Shown: piece by piece, positions 33,506 to 43,797 of the stretch | Layout: each line of letters starts with the position of its first letter | Position numbering within the stretch: the stretch's first letter is position 1 | Source of the DNA: Vallitalea guaymasensis | GTDB lineage: Bacteria; Bacillota; Clostridia; Lachnospirales; Vallitaleaceae | DNA length: 64,000 nucleotides | NCBI RefSeq assembly: GCF_018141425.1 | Contig: NZ_CP058561.1 | Location: 4,154,001 to 4,218,000 of the forward strand | Reading direction: 5' to 3' | The notes under the pieces: model-generated | What the model saw: only the letters and a program-made list of their open reading frames with translations | What the model was told of the DNA's origin: nothing | Database searches by the model: none | Position numbers and translations under genes: made by a program

Positions 33506-34369
33506 ATGAAATTAAAAATAATTATAAGCTGCTTAATAATCATTATAGGCATAAGCGGTTGTAGTCTAATTCCAGATAAGATTGTAAAAAGTGAAGAGGT
33601 TGTAAGGACAGTAGAGGTAAAAGAAGTAAAGAAAGAAATGAATGATATTATTTTAGATTATCTAGGAACTGTCATAGTCAATGATGAACGTATATTATTT
33701 ACTGATGTTTCAGGAACAATAACCAGAGTTAATGTAGCAGCAGGACAAAAAGTTAATAAAGATGAAGAATTATTTATGATAGAAGAGAATGAAGATAATA
33801 CCATAAGTATTAATTCAGATATAGATGGATATGTGAAAGAGGTATTTGGGAAGTCAAGAACCACAGTGCAAGAGGGAGATCCATTAATAAGTCTCAACGT
33901 CTATAATCATAGAGTATCTTTTGGTATAATCTCAAAAGATATTAAAAAAGTTGATGTTGGAACAAAAGTCAATATAACCATCAATGGTGTTGAAACATCA
34001 GGTAGAGTCTGTCAAATCAGTCCTTATCCAGATCAATCAAGTAAGACCTTCCCTGCTCAGATAGAGCTGGCAGGTACATACGATAAAGAGGATTATATTG
34101 TTGGAGCAGTAGCAGAGATTGATTTGATTATTGGGCAAGAAGAAGGTTTTTATATAGATATCAACAATGTACTTAATGAAGGAGATCCTTTTGTGTATCT
34201 TATGAATGATGACAATCGTGCAGTTAAAAAGAATATCACTATAAAAGGATATAGTAAAAATAAAATATTGATTGAAGGACTAAATGAAGGGGATAAGCTC
34301 ATTATATCAGGAACTTCCAATTTGAAAGAAGGTCAAAAAGTTAAAATACCTGAAGAAGAGGTGGAATAA
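33506..34369 (+). CDS. RND efflux membrane-fusion (adaptor) lipoprotein
   Basis: 287 aa. Lipoprotein signal peptide (lipobox ISGC, Cys 20), then HlyD/AcrA-like parts: a split biotinyl-lipoyl segment (TDVSGTITRVNVAAGQKVNKDEELFMIEENE and SDIDGYVKEVFGKSRTTVQEGDPL), a beta barrel (KVNITINGVETSGRVCQISP) and a membrane-proximal region ending in GLNEGDKLIISGTSNLKEGQKV. There is almost no alpha-helical hairpin, as expected where no outer-membrane channel exists. It starts just upstream of its pump gene (5 bp gap). Confidence 0.9.
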   Translation: MKLKIIISCLIIIIGISGCSLIPDKIVKSEEVVRTVEVKEVKKEMNDIILDYLGTVIVNDERILFTDVSGTITRVNVAAGQKVNKDEELFMIEENEDNTISINSDIDGYVKEVFGKSRTTVQEGDPLISLNVYNHRVSFGIISKDIKKVDVGTKVNITINGVETSGRVCQISPYPDQSSKTFPAQIELAGTYDKEDYIVGAVAEIDLIIGQEEGFYIDINNVLNEGDPFVYLMNDDNRAVKKNITIKGYSKNKILIEGLNEGDKLIISGTSNLKEGQKVKIPEEEVE

Positions 34370-34374
34370 AGCAC

Positions 34375-37300
34375 ATGGGTAAAATTATTAGGTATGCCAT
34401 AAAAGAAAGAAAAACAACAATACTTTTAGCTATAATTTTAATAATTTATGGATTGTATAACTATTATCTGCTTCCTAAACAGGAAAACCCAGATACCACT
34501 TCTCCTGCAGCAGTAGTTACAGTAACCTTCCCAGGTGCATCAGCAAAAGAGGTGGAAGAACAAGTAACTAAGCTTATTGAAGACGAAGCTATGACTTTAG
34601 ATGGAATAGATAGTATTGAATCTATTTCCAACAATAATGTATCAATAGTTATTGTCAAACTTACTACTGGAATTGACAGTAGTGAACAATGGGATAATCT
34701 CAGAGAAGCTATGTATGGCATGGAAAGCAAATTGCCCTTAGGAGCAGATAAACCTGTTGTTGAAACAGATCTAATAGATTCTGCTGGTTTCATAATCAGT
34801 TTATCATCAAAAGAGCTTGCTTATGATGAGTTATCTAGTCATGGAGAGGATATTCGAAAGGAACTTATTAAAGTAGACGGAGTCAAAAAAGTAGTTATAG
34901 ATGGACTAAAAGAAAAACAAGTAGTCATTGAGGTGGATTACAAGGCATTGAATACCTACAGTCTGTCTATTGAAGATATATATAATTTGCTTGTTTCACA
35001 AAATCTTAACATTCCTTCAGGATACGTGGAAACTGATAAAGGAAAAATAACAGTCAGTACTCCCGGAAAATATCAATCACTAAAAGATATAGAAGACTTG
35101 ATAATAACTATATCACCAGAAACAGGAGGCATTGTCAGGTTAAAAAACATAGCTGAGGTTGATATAGTAAGAAAAGAAAATGTTAGACAGTATACTCATG
35201 AAGGTGAGGAAGCAGTACTTCTTACAGGTTATTTTGAAGAGAATAAGAATATCGTCAACATTGGTAAAGATGTGAAAGATATCATTAATAATTATAAAGA
35301 CTCGTCAAATGAATTGTTGAAGATTGATGAAGTCTTATTTCAGCCTGAAGAAGTTGAGAAATCAGTTAATAACTTCATAATAAACCTATTAGAAGGTATG
35401 TTATTCGTTCTATTGGTGGTACTAATCGGAGTTGGTATAAGAAATGCTCTTATTGTAGCCACATCAATACCATTATCCATTTGTATTACTTTTATTGTAA
35501 TGAAGCTGTTGGGGATAGATATACAGCAAATGTCAATATCAGGTTTAATAGTAGCATTGGGTATCTTGGTAGATAATTCAATTGTAATTAGTGATGCAAT
35601 ACAAGTTAAATTGAATGAAGGAAATAGTAAAAAAGAGTCAGCTTATCTAGGTGCCAGAGAACAACTTGTTCCTGTTCTTACATCTACATTGACAACTCTT
35701 GCAGCATTTGCAGCTATCACAGTACTTCCTGGGGCAGCAGGTGAATTCGTACAGAGTCTGCCACAAGTGGTATTTATATCCCTTACAGCCTCTTTCATTG
35801 TTGCAATGCTCGTTACACCTGCACTAGCAAGTTTGTTCTTCAAGGAACACAGTCAAGATAAGAAGAATAGAAAAAATATAATAAGAAAATTCTTCAAAGG
35901 ATTCCTAAAAGTTGGGTTAAAACACAAAATAACTACTATTGCAATTAGCCTAGGAGTTCTAGTATTATCAATACTGGCTGTTTTTACCCTAGATATAGAT
36001 TTGTTCCCATATGCAGACAAAGATATAATGTACATCAATGTAAAAGGAGAGGTCAAAGGGGATATCAGTAAAACAAAAGAATTAGTAAAAGAAGTTGAAA
36101 AAGTACTAGAACAAGAAAAGGATATTACTACCTATACTTCAGCAATAGGTGGTTCTATGCCAAAATTCTATATAACAATTAATTCTCTTGCCTCCACGGA
36201 AGATATAGGTCAAGTCTTGTTTAGAGTCAACTTGAAGAAAACTGATACACATAAGAATCTAAACGATTTTTCACTATATCTACAGAATAAGCTTAATTCT
36301 GTACTACAAAATGGTATAGCTACCGTTGGCAGATTGGAATTAACTGAAAGTGGACCGGATTTCAAGGTAATAATTGCAGGAGAAGATACTGAAAGAATGA
36401 CGTCCATAGCTCAAGAAATAGAAAAAGAATTATTAAACAAAGAAGGTACTGTCAATGTAAGTACCAATATGCTTAGTAAAGAATATGAATATAAAGTTGA
36501 TATTGACTCCAATGCGGCGGCTTCTTATGGTTTAACTAAATATGATATTCAAAAACAACTGAATCTATCATTATATGGTTCAATACCAACTACAGCTAAT
36601 TTGGGAAACAAAAATTATCAGGTATATCTTAAGACAAATGCAAAAGAAATCAGGGACATCAATAATCTAGCCATAAAATCGAATATAACAGGTGAGAAAG
36701 TTCTACTAAAACAAGTTGCAAACATACAATTACAGGAGAATCTTCCAGCTATTAATAGATTGGATGGCGAAGAAGCCATCATCGTCCAGTGTGATGTCAT
36801 ATCTGGTTATAGTATTGTGGATATTGGTAATACAGTTGAATCAATGGTAGATAATAATATGAATACAGCCGGCTTGAACATCAAATATTACGGGCAGAAA
36901 CAGACCATGGATACTTATCTTGATGGACTGGATCTGGCAGCTATCTTTTCAATTGCTGTAATTTATATTATACTGTTATTACAATTCAACTCCTTCAAGC
37001 AACCATTAGTAATATTATTGACTGTACCACTTTCACTTATTGGTTCTATCCTAATACTTGTTTTATTGGATATAAAAGTAACTTTTACAGTATTATTAGG
37101 TGTAATTAGCTTAATCGGTATTGTAGTAAACAATGCCATACTATTGATTGAATATATTAACAGGGCTAGAGATAAAGGAGCTTCTTTAATAGAAGCATGT
37201 ATAGATTCAGTGGATAAGAGGTTTAGACCTATTATGCTGAGTACTGTTACCACAGTTATTGGATTAGTGCCACTAGCATTATCAGGTAGTTCTTTCTTTA

Positions 37301-37404
37301 GTCCTATGGCAATAGCTTTGATGGGTGGATTGATGATATCTACTATATTGACATTGGTAATTATACCAGTTGTATATACTTTGGTAGAGAAAACTAAGAA
37401 ATAA
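34375..37404 (+). CDS. RND-family efflux permease (AcrB-like)
   Basis: 1009 aa with 12 membrane spans in two halves, each with a large outer loop. Recognisable blocks are PKQENPDTTSPAAVVTVTFPGASAKEVEEQV, the TM4 proton-relay region GILVDNSIVISDAIQVKLNEG (one clear Asp), PVLTSTLTTLAAFAAI and in the second half SLIGIVVNNAILLIEYINRARDKG and RPIMLSTVTTVIGLVPLAL. A proton-driven exporter of hydrophobic compounds in Gram-positive anaerobes. Coupled to the adaptor gene, with TetR just upstream. Confidence 0.95.
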   Translation: MGKIIRYAIKERKTTILLAIILIIYGLYNYYLLPKQENPDTTSPAAVVTVTFPGASAKEVEEQVTKLIEDEAMTLDGIDSIESISNNNVSIVIVKLTTGIDSSEQWDNLREAMYGMESKLPLGADKPVVETDLIDSAGFIISLSSKELAYDELSSHGEDIRKELIKVDGVKKVVIDGLKEKQVVIEVDYKALNTYSLSIEDIYNLLVSQNLNIPSGYVETDKGKITVSTPGKYQSLKDIEDLIITISPETGGIVRLKNIAEVDIVRKENVRQYTHEGEEAVLLTGYFEENKNIVNIGKDVKDIINNYKDSSNELLKIDEVLFQPEEVEKSVNNFIINLLEGMLFVLLVVLIGVGIRNALIVATSIPLSICITFIVMKLLGIDIQQMSISGLIVALGILVDNSIVISDAIQVKLNEGNSKKESAYLGAREQLVPVLTSTLTTLAAFAAITVLPGAAGEFVQSLPQVVFISLTASFIVAMLVTPALASLFFKEHSQDKKNRKNIIRKFFKGFLKVGLKHKITTIAISLGVLVLSILAVFTLDIDLFPYADKDIMYINVKGEVKGDISKTKELVKEVEKVLEQEKDITTYTSAIGGSMPKFYITINSLASTEDIGQVLFRVNLKKTDTHKNLNDFSLYLQNKLNSVLQNGIATVGRLELTESGPDFKVIIAGEDTERMTSIAQEIEKELLNKEGTVNVSTNMLSKEYEYKVDIDSNAAASYGLTKYDIQKQLNLSLYGSIPTTANLGNKNYQVYLKTNAKEIRDINNLAIKSNITGEKVLLKQVANIQLQENLPAINRLDGEEAIIVQCDVISGYSIVDIGNTVESMVDNNMNTAGLNIKYYGQKQTMDTYLDGLDLAAIFSIAVIYIILLLQFNSFKQPLVILLTVPLSLIGSILILVLLDIKVTFTVLLGVISLIGIVVNNAILLIEYINRARDKGASLIEACIDSVDKRFRPIMLSTVTTVIGLVPLALSGSSFFSPMAIALMGGLMISTILTLVIIPVVYTLVEKTKK

Positions 37405-37418
37405 TGAGGTAGATGCTA

Positions 37419-38225
37419 GTGAAAAACAGTAATATCAAATTAGGAATATTTAATTGGTTTGGATATATCATGCCCCCTGTAGAACGTGTCAAGAAGATAG
37501 TAGAAGCTGGATTTGACAGCATTATGTTATGGTGGGATGAAGAATTATTTTCAGAAGAAGGTAAAAAGGATTTATTAAAAATCTTGGAGATGGATATAAG
37601 TATTGAAAACATCCATGCACCATATTATGAATGTAATAAATTATGGAGCAGCAATGAATCTGACCGTAATTATATAATTAATGAATTCATTAAATGTATA
37701 CATGATTGCCATACTTATAATATACCGGTAATAGTCATGCATCTGACCCAAGGTGATTATCCAGACAAACCCAACATATACGGGCTTAACTCCATAAAGA
37801 CTATATTGGAAGAAGCAGAAAGATGTGGAATCAAAGTTGCCATAGAAAATACAAGACAAGAAGAGTTTTTTGATTATGTTCTTGATAATATCCAATCAGA
37901 TTGGTTAGGGGTGTGTTACGATTCTTCTCATGCTAATTTGTACAGCACCTCTATTTATGATGTTTTAAATAAATATGGTGACAGACTTATTGCATTACAT
38001 CTATCTGATAATGATGGATGTACTGATAGACATTGGCTTCCTTATGAAGGCGTCATCAATTGGAATAAGCTGCTTTATAAGTTGAAGGAAATAAATTATA
38101 TGGGAAATCTATCATTTGAGGTCTTTTATGATAAAACAAAAGATGATTATGACTCAGCTGAATTTTTAAGAGAAGCACATGATAAGGCTGTTATATTAAG
38201 AACTGAATTAGAATATATATTATAG
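37419..38225 (+). CDS. Sugar-phosphate isomerase/epimerase (xylose-isomerase-like TIM barrel)
   Basis: 268 aa. TIM-barrel family: GIFNWFGYIMPPVERVKKIVEAGFDSIMLWWDEE, SIENIHAPYYECN, VIVMHLTQGDYPD, KVAIENTRQEEFF (Glu ligand), WLGVCYDSSHANLY (Asp/His ligands), IALHLSDNDGCTDRHWLPYEGVINW and LSFEVFYD. The metal-ligand Glu/Asp/His/Glu set looks intact. GTG start chosen 9 bp after GAGG (an ATG is only 3 bp from it). It begins 14 bp after the efflux gene, so it may be read through. Substrate unknown. Confidence 0.87.
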   Translation: MKNSNIKLGIFNWFGYIMPPVERVKKIVEAGFDSIMLWWDEELFSEEGKKDLLKILEMDISIENIHAPYYECNKLWSSNESDRNYIINEFIKCIHDCHTYNIPVIVMHLTQGDYPDKPNIYGLNSIKTILEEAERCGIKVAIENTRQEEFFDYVLDNIQSDWLGVCYDSSHANLYSTSIYDVLNKYGDRLIALHLSDNDGCTDRHWLPYEGVINWNKLLYKLKEINYMGNLSFEVFYDKTKDDYDSAEFLREAHDKAVILRTELEYIL

Positions 38226-38426
38226 TTGATTAAAATTAAAGAGGTGATTGGCTTATTTTATGATAATGGGATGAGTATTGTTATGAAAAACATTAAAAAA
38301 TCTAATTAAAAAATTAAGGTTTTTCTAATTCATTTTTAATTGTTATTGGTTCAAAAATATGGTAAGATGACATAAGATTAAAAAATAATCATTATTAATT
38401 AGACTAAATATAAATGAGGGTTGACC

Positions 38427-39002
38427 ATGAAGAAAGACACGATAGACACTTATATTATGCTTTCTGATACTGGTTCTGTATTGAATAGATTGATCAAATT
38501 CTATACCAAAATACCATATAACCATGTATCGGTTGCACTGGACGAAGAGCTGAACGAGATGTACAGTTTTGGTAGAAAATTCCCTAGAAACCCTTTAATC
38601 GGAGGATTTGTCAGAGAATATATTGACAAAGGAACTTATGCTCGTTTTAAAAATACTACTTGTTTAATATGCAAAATGGAAGTTACAAAAGAGCAATATG
38701 ATAAATTAATCAAGAACATAGAACATTTCAAGAAGCGAAAAAGAAGATACTATTATAATATATTTGGAATTTTTACAGTGATGTTGCATATACCAGTAAA
38801 AATTCCATACGGATATGTATGTACCCATTTTGTATCCCATGTATACGAAAGAAGCGGTGTAAAGCTCTTTGATAAAAGAAGTTCATTAGTTTCTACAGTT
38901 GATTTCTATTATCTTAATAGGATGAAGTTACATAAAGTATATGAAGGAAAATTATCAGATTTCTGTAATGAAAAAGAATACCAACAATTTATGGTAGTAT
39001 AA
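38427..39002 (+). CDS. Permuted NlpC/P60 papain-like hydrolase (YiiX/YebB-like)
   Basis: 191 aa. Circularly permuted papain-like fold: the catalytic His in IPYNHVSVALDEEL (~34) comes before the catalytic Cys in GYVCTHFVSHVYERSG (~136). No signal peptide, so cytosolic. Such enzymes cleave amide or lipid-acyl bonds; substrate not predictable. ATG 6 bp after GAGGG. Single gene with its own terminator. Confidence 0.75.
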   Translation: MKKDTIDTYIMLSDTGSVLNRLIKFYTKIPYNHVSVALDEELNEMYSFGRKFPRNPLIGGFVREYIDKGTYARFKNTTCLICKMEVTKEQYDKLIKNIEHFKKRKRRYYYNIFGIFTVMLHIPVKIPYGYVCTHFVSHVYERSGVKLFDKRSSLVSTVDFYYLNRMKLHKVYEGKLSDFCNEKEYQQFMVV

Positions 39003-39022
39003 AATTTACTAGGAATATTTAT

Positions 39023-39054
39023 AAGCTCAAGATTAGTAGTCTTGGGCTTTTTTG
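39023..39054 (+). terminator. Intrinsic terminator after the NlpC/P60-like gene
   Basis: AAGCTCAAGA (39023-39032) pairs with TCTTGGGCTT (39040-39049, one G-T), followed by T-run. Confidence 0.88.
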
Positions 39055-39177
39055 ATGTATAATTACCCTCCTATAAAACAAGTAAATATATTGCCCCTTT
39101 AATCTATTTTTTAGGGTTTTATTATGATAATGAAGTTGCTATGATTTAGTTATTATAATGAAATGAGGTGTAAGATT

Positions 39178-41577
39178 ATGAGGATAGTAGAGATTAATGA
39201 AGCTGAGGCAATTTTTGAACCTTTTTGGGAGGGTGGTACAAGTGAACATACCAATCCACATGAAAAATATCGTGTGCTGGATGAGTATGAAATAGAGTAT
39301 AGTGAAGATACTATAGGACAAATAAGTCAGGGCTGGGCTTTTGCCAGTATAAATATTGATAAAGCTAAAAAGAATACAGTAGCTATGTCCATGTCAAGAA
39401 AATGTGAACTTGATATTGAAACATATGATACATTAAAGATTTTTGCTTCCATACCAGAAGAGTTATTGTTTGATGTTTATGTAACTATAGATGGTGAGTA
39501 TAAGAAGATTGGTGACAAGATAAAAGGTCATGGAGTAACAGGAGAATATGACTTGACGATAGCAGGAAATATAATAACAACCATCAGAATTGATTTTATA
39601 GCAACCAAAGATTATATAACAGCTAATATAGCATGGTTGGGACTTGCAGATTCTAAGAGAGTAGAATTCATGGAGAGCCGTAAAAACCATTATGACAGCA
39701 AATGGACAGGACTCTTCAAAGAAAAAAGTGAAGTTGATTTTAATGCTGAGATAGAAATATTATTTGACAATAAAGACCTAGACACTCTAAGGAAAAAGTT
39801 TGAAATAGAACCTTTCAAATCAGCTTATGAGGGTATGGTAGAGTTAGCCAAAGAATATATGAAAACTCAACCAGAAAAATTAATAGGAACATATGTACCT
39901 AAACCAGATAGACGATGGTGTCGTGATAGACACGTTAACAAGCCAGCACTAGATACTATAATGGAAAACTTAGCTTTTGTAGGATTAATTGAAAAAGATT
40001 ATGAAATGCTGAGAATGGCTTGTAGATGTGCATTATCTGTAGCTCATTGTACATATTGGTGCGAAAGTATAATGGGGGTATTCCCAGGAGCTATGTGGCA
40101 TCATAGAAGTTTTACGGAAGAGATCTATTGCAAAAGCTGTGGATACGTTCTTGATTGGGCTGGTTCTCTACTCACTCCTTATGGTAAGCAGATAATAAGA
40201 GATGCTATTACAATGAAGGGATTACCTAGATTAGAAGCAGATTTCAAATGCGTGGATTATATTAGGCAGATGAACCAAGGTATTGTATTCAGTGGAGGTA
40301 GAGTAACTGGATTATTAGGGTTGGTACATAGATTTCCAAGATATCATTCTAATATTCTTGAGGCAGAGCAGGATATCATTGAAATGATTAATAATTATGT
40401 ACAAGAAGATGGTGGAACATTGGAAGGACCACACTACTGGCAGTATACATTTTCCAATGTAATACCATCTTTATATGCTTTGGCAAGATATAAAAAACAA
40501 CCTTTCTCAATATATAAAGAATTACTTTCTAAGACTGGTAAATTCATATTATCCCATTTGTCTCAACAAGATGATGGTACGATACTCTTGCCAATTAATG
40601 ATGCTCATCCAGGGGTTCATCTAAAAGCAAATATAGCCTATAGTTTCTATGAATTGACAGGTAATGAAGTATGGTTGTCACTCTATACCAAATTATTGGA
40701 AAAAGGTTATGTAAGTGATGATGTCTTTACATTAGTAGCCTCTCCATTAGTTGAGAAAATAGAAGGAGATACTGTAATTGAACAAGGAATCTTTGAAGTA
40801 ACTGGACAAGTGGATATTAATAGACAGGGAAAAGATATTAGTAAAGCTCATCTACATTATTGCAGCGGTGAATTATATGTAGGACATTCTCACCAAGATA
40901 AAGGTAGTATAATATTAGAAGCAGAAGGCATTACTTTATGTCCGGATTGTGGTGCTGGATACTATCATGATGCTAATTTAAGCAATTTATGCTGTGCGAA
41001 TAACCATAGCTTATTCTTGCCTGTATTTGATAATGGTAAACTAGCTCGTCAGCCAATGGAACAATATGGCGGTAAGATTATCAGGGCAGAACTAAAAGAT
41101 GATTATGTAACTATTGCCAGTGATGAAACCCAGGCTTGGGAAGAAGGACTGATGAAACACTCCAAGAGAAGAATATATTCGCCATGTGCAGAGATATATA
41201 TCATAGTTGATGATGTTGAATTATATGAAGAGCATAAAATGAAATTCTTATTGAACTCTTATGCAGACTACGAAGAAAAGGAAAAAGGTATATTCACTGC
41301 TGATTTTGATAAATGTAGTTTGAATGTAATACCATTGAATTGGGAATGTCAGGACAGTAATGTAAGAAATATTAAGGACGGAGAGAAACAAGAGGTTTTT
41401 CAACTGGAATTGACTACTAAAAAATCTGACAAACATTTTAATGTTACAGCAATTACACTAGCAAAAAATGATCAGTTCAGAGTAAAATATATTGAGGATA
41501 TTATTGAGCTTACAAGTAATAATTATAGTATATCAATTACTATCAATGATAATTTAGTTGATGTAAAAGAACAATGA
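39178..41577 (+). CDS. Heparinase II/III-family polysaccharide lyase-like protein
   Basis: 799 aa. Layout of the heparinase II/III superfamily: an N-terminal jelly-roll-like part (~1-180), an alpha/alpha toroid (~200-520; VQEDGGTLEGPHYWQYTFSNV with the expected Tyr/His area) and a C-terminal anti-parallel beta sandwich (YCSGELYVGHSHQDKGSIILEAEG, with the metal/substrate His). No signal peptide, so it may act in the cytosol on imported oligosaccharides. ATG 7 bp after GAGGTG. The substrate (heparin, alginate or other uronate) cannot be told. A sulfatase at 59.9 kb hints at sulfated glycans. Confidence 0.82.
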   Translation: MRIVEINEAEAIFEPFWEGGTSEHTNPHEKYRVLDEYEIEYSEDTIGQISQGWAFASINIDKAKKNTVAMSMSRKCELDIETYDTLKIFASIPEELLFDVYVTIDGEYKKIGDKIKGHGVTGEYDLTIAGNIITTIRIDFIATKDYITANIAWLGLADSKRVEFMESRKNHYDSKWTGLFKEKSEVDFNAEIEILFDNKDLDTLRKKFEIEPFKSAYEGMVELAKEYMKTQPEKLIGTYVPKPDRRWCRDRHVNKPALDTIMENLAFVGLIEKDYEMLRMACRCALSVAHCTYWCESIMGVFPGAMWHHRSFTEEIYCKSCGYVLDWAGSLLTPYGKQIIRDAITMKGLPRLEADFKCVDYIRQMNQGIVFSGGRVTGLLGLVHRFPRYHSNILEAEQDIIEMINNYVQEDGGTLEGPHYWQYTFSNVIPSLYALARYKKQPFSIYKELLSKTGKFILSHLSQQDDGTILLPINDAHPGVHLKANIAYSFYELTGNEVWLSLYTKLLEKGYVSDDVFTLVASPLVEKIEGDTVIEQGIFEVTGQVDINRQGKDISKAHLHYCSGELYVGHSHQDKGSIILEAEGITLCPDCGAGYYHDANLSNLCCANNHSLFLPVFDNGKLARQPMEQYGGKIIRAELKDDYVTIASDETQAWEEGLMKHSKRRIYSPCAEIYIIVDDVELYEEHKMKFLLNSYADYEEKEKGIFTADFDKCSLNVIPLNWECQDSNVRNIKDGEKQEVFQLELTTKKSDKHFNVTAITLAKNDQFRVKYIEDIIELTSNNYSISITINDNLVDVKEQ

Positions 41578-41626
41578 TATGATACAATAATCAAATATTA
41601 TAAAATATAATATGAAAAAAAGACTA

Positions 41627-41680
41627 AAACTTATTAAACCCTCACATCATAAGTGTAAGGGTTTAGTAAGTTTTTTTCTT
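41627..41680 (+). terminator. Intrinsic terminator after the heparinase-like gene
   Basis: AAACTTATTAAACCCT (41627-41642) pairs with AGGGTTTAGTAAGTTT (41658-41673, one mismatch-like G-T), followed by T-run. Confidence 0.9.
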
Positions 41681-41842
41681 TAAAACCTTTTAATTAGCTT
41701 ACCTCCATAGAATATTGATGTGGGAAAGTTGAATTGGTAACATATGATACAGCTAAAATAATAAATAATAGTATAATAAAGAGTAAGTCGATGATAAAAT
41801 ATAATTATTTATTAACCATATAGAGCTGAAAGGAAGGATATT

Positions 41843-43072
41843 ATGACAAAATATTTTAATGTAAAAGATTCATTATATGATATTACAGAACGTTACCCAG
41901 AGACCATAGATTTATTCGAATCAATAGGATTTGAAGGAATGAAAAATGAAAACCAGAGAAAATTGATAGGAAAGTCAATTACCCTTGAAACAGCATTGAA
42001 GATGAAGAAAATCAATTTGGATGTATTTACAGAAAATCTTGAAGATGCTATAAATCATAACAAAGCTATAAATGATGAAACTGATAAGGTTACCAATAAT
42101 GATGCTGACATTAAAATTGAAGGTATCTTACCTTGTCCTGTGAGAATACCACTTATGGAGTCATTCAATAAATGGATGGAAGGCACTGGTAATAACCTAG
42201 ATACTAAAATGGAGTATGAATTAAAAGCGGCATCCATGGGTGTGGATTGGTTAAAAGAATCATTAGAGAAAACTGAAGACCCAGATGTATTATCAGATAT
42301 ATTCATATCAGCAGGTTTTGATCTGTTTTTTGATAAAAAATTAATTGGCAAATGGGCTTCAAAAGGTGTTTTTGAAGATATAACCAAAATGGAACATTAT
42401 AATAAGGAATTTGATAATGAAGAAATATGTCTAAAAGACCCTAATAACAACTATTCAATTATAGGGGTAGTACCAGCAGTATTTTTAATAAATATAGAAG
42501 AATTAAATGGCAGAGATATGCCAAAATCATGGGAAGATATATTGAAACCAGAGTTTGAGAATAGTGTTAGTCTGCCAATCGGTGATTTTGATTTATTTAA
42601 CGCCATATTATTGAATATTCATCAAAAATATGGTGAAGAAGGATTGAGAAAACTAGGAAAATGCCTATCAACAGGAATGCATCCTTCTGAAATGGTAAAA
42701 TCTCACAGAAAACAGGATAAACCAGTAGTTACAATCATGCCATATTTCTTTACTAAGATGATTAAAAATGAAGGACCAATGAAACCTGTATGGCCATTAG
42801 ATGGAGCTATAATAAGCCCAATATTCTTACTATCCAAGAAAAGCAAAAAAGATATGTTAGAACCAGTTGTTGATTTCTTTGCTTCAAAGGAAGTAGGAGA
42901 GATATTATCTCATAACGGTAAGTTTCCAAGTGTTAATCCAGAAGTGGATAACATGATATCAATGGAACATAAATATATGTGGTTAGGCTGGGATTATATA
43001 TACAATAATGATATGGGTGAATTAATAAATAGATGTGAGAGTATTTTCAATGAAAATATAGATGTTAAATAG
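41843..43072 (+). CDS. Signal-less ABC-type substrate-binding protein with N-terminal DUF1858-like module
   Basis: 409 aa. Residues ~1-70 match a DUF1858/DUF542-like helical module (ITERYPETIDLFESIGFEGM ... SITLETALKMKKINLDVFTEN) but without the usual Cys. Residues ~90-405 form a periplasmic-binding fold of the iron/thiamine type (LPCPVRIPLMESFNKWMEG, NYSIIGVVPAVFLINIEEL, MPKSWEDILKPEF, KPVVTIMPYFF, FFASKEVGEILSHNGKFPSVNP). There is no signal peptide or lipobox, so it should stay in the cytosol, unlike a normal importer protein. First of three coupled genes. Ligand unknown; metal or anion plausible. Confidence 0.75.
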   Translation: MTKYFNVKDSLYDITERYPETIDLFESIGFEGMKNENQRKLIGKSITLETALKMKKINLDVFTENLEDAINHNKAINDETDKVTNNDADIKIEGILPCPVRIPLMESFNKWMEGTGNNLDTKMEYELKAASMGVDWLKESLEKTEDPDVLSDIFISAGFDLFFDKKLIGKWASKGVFEDITKMEHYNKEFDNEEICLKDPNNNYSIIGVVPAVFLINIEELNGRDMPKSWEDILKPEFENSVSLPIGDFDLFNAILLNIHQKYGEEGLRKLGKCLSTGMHPSEMVKSHRKQDKPVVTIMPYFFTKMIKNEGPMKPVWPLDGAIISPIFLLSKKSKKDMLEPVVDFFASKEVGEILSHNGKFPSVNPEVDNMISMEHKYMWLGWDYIYNNDMGELINRCESIFNENIDVK

Positions 43073-43089
43073 AGAGAAAGGTGATAAAT

Positions 43090-43797
43090 ATGAATCTAGT
43101 TACTATTTCCGGACCTCCATCTTCAGGTAAGACATCAGTTATTTTAAAAACAATAGGCGCTCTTCAAAAAAGAGGATTATCAGTAGGTGTAGTTAAATTT
43201 GACTGTCTCTATACAGATGATGATATATTATATAAAAAAGCAGGAATACCAGTTAAGAAAGGTTTGTCTGGTTCTCTATGCCCTGACCATTACTTTGTCA
43301 GTAATATTGAAGAAGTTGTTAAGTGGGGTATAAAAGAAAACTTGGATTTACTCATTACTGAGAGTGCAGGACTTTGTAATCGTTGTTCACCATATATCAA
43401 GGATATCAAAGCAATTTGTGTAATAGATAATCTTAGTGGGATAAATACTCCTAAGAAAATAGGACCAATGTTAAAATCTGCTGATATAGTTGTAATAACC
43501 AAAGGTGACATTGTATCACAAGCAGAGAGGGAAGTGTTTTCTTCAAGAGTTAATTCTGTTAATCCAAAAGCTGTTACGATGCATATCAATGGGTTGACTG
43601 GACAAGGCGCATTTGAATTAAGTACTCTATTATATGATGAAGAAACTGATACAAGTACAGTAAAAGGTAAAAAATTAAGATTCTCAATGCCATCAGCACT
43701 TTGTTCATACTGTTTAGGTGAAACTAGAATCGGTGAGGATTATCAAATGGGTAATGTAAGAAAAATGAAATTAGGTGATGATGAAGATGATAAATAG
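43090..43797 (+). CDS. CobW/HypB/UreG-like metallochaperone GTPase
   Basis: 235 aa. P-loop SGPPSSGKTSVI (~7-18), switch-like LITESAGLCNRCSPYIKD (~91-108), and a TKGDIV base motif (~138) as in SIMIBI-class GTPases of nickel/cobalt/zinc handling. Extra Cys motifs are SGSLCPDHYF, CNRC and a C-terminal LCSYCLGETRIG, which could bind metal or FeS. ATG 9 bp downstream of a GTG that overlaps the ribosome site AAAGGTG. Second gene of the cluster, 17 bp after the binding protein and overlapping the ATPase by 11 bp. Confidence 0.8.
   Translation: MNLVTISGPPSSGKTSVILKTIGALQKRGLSVGVVKFDCLYTDDDILYKKAGIPVKKGLSGSLCPDHYFVSNIEEVVKWGIKENLDLLITESAGLCNRCSPYIKDIKAICVIDNLSGINTPKKIGPMLKSADIVVITKGDIVSQAEREVFSSRVNSVNPKAVTMHINGLTGQGAFELSTLLYDEETDTSTVKGKKLRFSMPSALCSYCLGETRIGEDYQMGNVRKMKLGDDEDDK

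Noticed and set aside
38241-38310. Possible 22-codon ORF after the sugar isomerase
   Set aside because: No suitably spaced ribosome site, no promoter or terminator, and composition like the surrounding non-coding sequence.
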